A DNA stretch of 27,565 bases. Source: a virus. The stretch spans positions 1 through 27,565 of the IMG/VR virus record IMGVR_UViG_3300020452_000311; one strand, 5' to 3'. The translations under genes were made by a program, and so were the position numbers. How positions within the stretch are numbered: position 1 is the stretch's first letter; each line of letters begins with the position of its first letter. Below, piece after piece: positions 24,427-27,565 of the stretch. The notes beneath the pieces were generated by a model that worked only from the letters and a program-made list of their open reading frames with translations, was not told the DNA's origin and ran no database searches.

Positions 24427-25542
24427 ATGTCTCAGACAATGAAAATCAAAAGAAGTACGGGAACAGGAAAACCTACTTCAGTAGCGCAAGGAGAACTCTT
24501 CTATGCTTATGGAAGTGGGGGCACTTATGGTAAACGACTTGCTATAGGAAATGTTAATGGCGGCGGTGATACTCCAGAAATTATTGGTGGTAAACATTTC
24601 ACGGACATGCTTGATCATACTGCTGGAACATTAACTGCAAGCAGTGCTTTACTTGTTGATTCTGGATCTTTTATTGATGAACTTAAACTAAAAGCACAAG
24701 GAGAACTAAAACTTTTTGAAGCGACTGCTAACGGTACTAACTACATAGCATTAAAGTCTCCTGCATCAGTAGGCAGTGATTTAACTTATACTCTTCCAGC
24801 AGATGTTACTAATGGTTATGTCTTATCTACTAACGGTTCAGGAGTATTGAGTTGGATAGATAATGCAGCAGGGTTAGTTGTTGCAGCAGATAGTGGCTCA
24901 AATGATACTGTTACTGTTGGAACTGATACTCTTACTTTTGAAGGTACAACAAATGAAATTGAAACTGCTGTATCAAATAATAAAATTACGATTGGACTTC
25001 CAAATAATGTAACAATCTCTGGAAATCTTACAGTATCTGGTACTACTACTACAATTTCTTCTACAACAATTACTGCAGCAGATTCCATGCTATCTCTTGC
25101 AACTGGAAATAATTCATCTGACGCAATAGACATTGGTTTTTATGGTTTATATGATGATTCTGGTTCTCAAGATGAGTATACAGGTTTTTTTCGTGACGCT
25201 GGAGATCAAAAATGGAAATTATTTAAAAACTTACAGGCAGAGCCAAGCACTACTGTAAATACAAGTGGAACAGGGTATGCTGTAGCAACACTTGTCGCAC
25301 ATCTTGAAGATAGCAGTACTACTATTACTGGCGGATCAATTACAGGAATTACAGATTTAGCAGTTGCAGACGGTGGAACAGGACTGTCAGCAGTTGCCAA
25401 AGGATCTATACTTGCAGCAAATACCGCAAACGTACTTACAGCTGTTGATGGCGGTGGATCAACAGATAAAGTATTATTATATACAGCATCTTCAGATACT
25501 GTTTCTTGGACAAATACTATAGACGGCGGCACTTATAGCTAA
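24427..25542 (+). CDS. Tail fibre-like structural protein
   Basis: This 371-residue protein has GGAG at 24414-24417 before the ATG. The N-terminus has an anchor-like motif, KRSTGTGKPTSVAQGELFYA, then RLAIGN. The middle carries TYTLPADVTNGYVLSTNGSG and the beta-helix-like repeat NVTISGNLTVSGTTTTISS. The end has LAVADGGTGLSAVAKGSILA and DGGTYS. These Gly/Thr/Ser-rich repeats are typical of trimeric phage fibre shafts. The N-terminal motif recurs, diverged, in the next gene, which suggests that both dock to the same site. There are no tip domains or enzymatic motifs that I can name. Confidence 0.75.
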   Translation: MSQTMKIKRSTGTGKPTSVAQGELFYAYGSGGTYGKRLAIGNVNGGGDTPEIIGGKHFTDMLDHTAGTLTASSALLVDSGSFIDELKLKAQGELKLFEATANGTNYIALKSPASVGSDLTYTLPADVTNGYVLSTNGSGVLSWIDNAAGLVVAADSGSNDTVTVGTDTLTFEGTTNEIETAVSNNKITIGLPNNVTISGNLTVSGTTTTISSTTITAADSMLSLATGNNSSDAIDIGFYGLYDDSGSQDEYTGFFRDAGDQKWKLFKNLQAEPSTTVNTSGTGYAVATLVAHLEDSSTTITGGSITGITDLAVADGGTGLSAVAKGSILAANTANVLTAVDGGGSTDKVLLYTASSDTVSWTNTIDGGTYS

Positions 25543-25554
25543 TAGGACAATACT

Positions 25555-27565
25555 ATGCCAGTAGTAATTAAAGTAAAAAAGAGTGAAACAGCTCTTTCTA
25601 AGCCTACGTCAAGTGATATAGCTGTAGGCGAAATTGCACTTAATGCGAAAGACCAACGAATTTTTGTCCGTGATGCCAATGGAGATATTATTACTATTGG
25701 AGAAGCCGGAGGAATTCGTCATGAAAGTTCTGCGGTTACTTTTAAAGTTACAGTAGCTACAAAAGATGCGACTCATAGATATAATGGCTCTGGTTCAAGT
25801 TCTGGATATAAGATAGACGGATCATTTTCTCCAACACTTATACTTGCTCCTGGAAATACATATAAGTTTGATCAAGCAGATAGTTCAAATAGTGGTCATC
25901 CACTTCTTTTTTACTATGAATCTGCAAAAACTACTGCTTACTCTACTGGAGTAACAACTAGTGGCACTCCTGGGTCATCGGGAGCATATACACAAATTGT
26001 AGTATCTGACGCCACACCGTTAGTATTACACTATCAATGCTCTTCCCACGGTTTAATGGGAAATCAAATTGTTACAAATACAAGAAATTATACAGGTGTA
26101 GATACAGATGACATTAGTGAAGGATCAAGTAATTTATACTTTACAAATGCGAGAGCTGATGCGAGAATAACAAATGCACTAAAAGATGAAGACAATATGG
26201 CTTCAAATAGTGCAACTCATGTAGCTTCACAACAATCAGTAAAAGCTTATGTGGATGCACAAGTAGCTACAAAAGATAACTCTGATGAAATTACAGAGGG
26301 CTCAACTAACCTTTACTTTACTAACGCAAGAGCAGATGCTAGAATTACAAATGCATTAGTAGACGAAGATAACATGGCTAGTGATAGTGCTACTAAAGTT
26401 CCATCACAGCAATCAGTTAAAGCATACGTTGATGCTTCAGCAGGTAGCTCTCTTACAGTACAAGAGGAAGGCTCATCTTTATCAACAGCAGCCACTACTT
26501 TAAATTTTGTAGGATCAGGAGTAGCAGCTAGTGGAACTGGTGCAACTAAAACAATTACAGTATCAGGCGGAGGAGGTTCTTCGACTGGAAACACAACTGA
26601 TATTACTCAATCAAGTCATGGACTCGCAGCAAAAGATGCAATAAGACACAATGGATCTAGTTGGGTAAAAGCACAAGCAGATGATAATTCAACTCTTGCA
26701 CTTGGAATTGTAACAGCAGTAGCAGATTCAAATACTTTTACTGTTGCACAAGCAGGAAGATTTACAATATCTTCTCATGGGTTGACAGTCGGACAATGGT
26801 ATTATTTAAGCTCTTCTTCTGCAGGAGGTTTAACTGCCACTGAGCCTACAATATCACAGCCAATTGTTTATGTAGAAAGTGCAAGTGTAATATTTGTTTA
26901 TCCTTATCGTCCTACAAATTTATTATTAGACGGTTCAAGTGGTGTAACTCCAGGGGATAACACGGTTACATCAGCAAAAATTGTAGATGGTACTATCGTA
27001 ACTGCTGACTTAGCCGATGATGCAGTTACTTCAGCTAAGATAGCTGACGATGCGATTACTTCAGCACTTATAGCTGACGATGCGATTACTTCAGCACTTA
27101 TTGCAGATGATGCGATTACTTCTGCACTTATAGCAGATGATGCTGTGGTTCAAGCAGCTATTGCGGATGATGCAGTCAATGAGGCTAGATTACAAGTTAG
27201 TAACTCTCCTACTAATGGGTATTTTCTTTCTGCTCAATCAGGAAACACTGGCGGGTTAACTTGGGCAGAAGCAGTAAGTGGAACATCTTGGGATATGACT
27301 GTTAAAACTGCTAATTTTACAGCCGTAGCAGGTAATGGATACTTAGTAAATACTACAGGTGGAGCATTTACTGTTACTCTTCCCGCTTCTCCAAGTAATG
27401 GCGATATTGTTGAGATAAAAGATGTAGCTGGAACAGCAGATACCAATAATATTTCTATCGCTAGAAATGGTAGTAAAATTAATGGGGAGAATGTTACTAA
27501 GAAGCTGCACGATGAACGTATTACAGTAACTTTACTATTTACGGGCAGCACTTATGGATGGGTTA
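25555..27565 (+). CDS. Tail fibre with cupredoxin-like domain, cut by right edge
   Basis: The frame is open from ATG 25555 (AGGA at 25544-25547) to the window end, 670 codons without a stop, so the 3' end is missing. Residues 1-55 hold an anchor motif like that of the preceding gene (KPTSSDIAVGEIALNAKDQR). Residues about 61-175 look like a cupredoxin-type beta domain with possible copper ligands His115 (GHPLLF), Cys162, His165 and Met168 (YQCSSHGLMG). Two 59-residue repeats follow (each with NLYFTNARADARITNAL and QQSVKAYVDA) at about 185-297, then a Gly/Ser-rich beta section. Six 10-residue repeats of the type ADDAITSALI follow at about 487-546. The final part (TLPASPSNGDIVEIKD) resembles fibre shoulder domains. 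Confidence 0.85.
   Translation, partial: MPVVIKVKKSETALSKPTSSDIAVGEIALNAKDQRIFVRDANGDIITIGEAGGIRHESSAVTFKVTVATKDATHRYNGSGSSSGYKIDGSFSPTLILAPGNTYKFDQADSSNSGHPLLFYYESAKTTAYSTGVTTSGTPGSSGAYTQIVVSDATPLVLHYQCSSHGLMGNQIVTNTRNYTGVDTDDISEGSSNLYFTNARADARITNALKDEDNMASNSATHVASQQSVKAYVDAQVATKDNSDEITEGSTNLYFTNARADARITNALVDEDNMASDSATKVPSQQSVKAYVDASAGSSLTVQEEGSSLSTAATTLNFVGSGVAASGTGATKTITVSGGGGSSTGNTTDITQSSHGLAAKDAIRHNGSSWVKAQADDNSTLALGIVTAVADSNTFTVAQAGRFTISSHGLTVGQWYYLSSSSAGGLTATEPTISQPIVYVESASVIFVYPYRPTNLLLDGSSGVTPGDNTVTSAKIVDGTIVTADLADDAVTSAKIADDAITSALIADDAITSALIADDAITSALIADDAVVQAAIADDAVNEARLQVSNSPTNGYFLSAQSGNTGGLTWAEAVSGTSWDMTVKTANFTAVAGNGYLVNTTGGAFTVTLPASPSNGDIVEIKDVAGTADTNNISIARNGSKINGENVTKKLHDERITVTLLFTGSTYGWV
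26107..26445 (+). repeat. Two-copy 177-bp coding repeat in the fibre gene
   Basis: Two in-frame units (26107-26283 and 26284-26445) encode nearly the same peptide, with EGS-NLYFTNARADARITNAL, DEDNMAS and QQSVKAYVDA in both. Their bases differ at many third positions, so the duplication is old and has been kept at the protein level. Confidence 0.85.
27013..27192 (+). repeat. Six-unit 30-bp tandem repeat in the fibre gene
   Basis: Six 30-bp units lie head to tail, each coding ten residues of the type ADDA-TSA-I. The units at 27043-27072 and 27073-27102 differ at one base, which points to recent slippage or unequal exchange. The outer units are more diverged. The peptide probably forms a regular stalk segment. 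Confidence 0.9.

Noticed and set aside
25206-25532. Open frames on the - strand in the fibre genes, here and at 24816-25133, 26313-26594 and 27234-27551
   Set aside because: They are Val/Pro/Ser-rich complements of Gly/Thr/Ala-rich fibre codons. Such frames are common shadows in repetitive fibre genes.
27013-27192. CRISPR-like array
   Set aside because: The 30-bp repeats are directly adjacent with no spacers and keep the fibre reading frame, so this is a coding tandem repeat.

Overview
The window is the structural (late) region of a tailed bacteriophage with a siphovirus plan: an HK97-type head and a long, lambda-like non-contractile tail. Every convincing gene lies on the + strand. The genes are packed with stop/start overlaps of the TAATG, TAGTG and ATGA kind. 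The DNA is visibly AT-rich. The fibre proteins carry sequence motifs that I associate with marine phages: a C-x2-H cupredoxin-like domain, an N-terminal 'KPTs...GE' motif, and a 'GDTWYDTDDDQLK' motif. A marine Gram-negative host is therefore plausible, but the sequence does not prove it. No integrase, repressor, replication gene or tRNA is in view.

Layout. Positions 1-584 hold two small genes of uncertain role, one of them a two-helix membrane protein (possible holin). Positions 595-3833 hold the packaging and portal block: large terminase, an HNH endonuclease behind its own promoter, the HK97 portal and a 103-aa unknown. Positions 3817-5799 encode a prohead protease fused in frame to the major capsid protein, with a strong internal ribosome-binding site and ATG at 4354. 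A hairpin terminator follows. Positions 5884-8275 encode the neck: head-tail connector, a tail-completion-like protein and a tail terminator. Positions 8338-10047 encode the tail tube protein, followed by a strong terminator and a new promoter. Positions 10156-17627 encode the tail assembly chaperone pair with a -1 frameshift, the tape measure, and gpM-, gpL-, gpK- and gpI-like tip proteins. Positions 17627-23587 encode a 1986-aa gpJ-like central fibre. From 23658 to the right edge lies a distal fibre cassette behind a third promoter; its last gene runs out of the window.

Expression. Three promoters have near-perfect sigma70 hexamers (TTGACA or TTGACT, 17 bp, TATAAT), each with an A-rich tract just upstream. 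They restart transcription before the HNH/portal block, the tail chaperone block and the distal fibres. Hairpins after the capsid and tail tube genes probably set the dosage of these abundant proteins. Inside genes, the internal capsid start and the -1 frameshift set protein ratios.

The observations most worth checking are the nested capsid start inside the protease-capsid fusion, the complete frameshift signal (A AAT TTT, 8-nt spacer, 9-bp stem), the gpL-like Fe-S domain split by about 240 residues of inserted adhesin-like modules, and the cupredoxin-like domain with an intact set of possible copper ligands in the last fibre. Most of the window is otherwise a recognisable phage morphogenesis region. 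I see no clear sign of a wholly new system such as a defence island or a retroelement.
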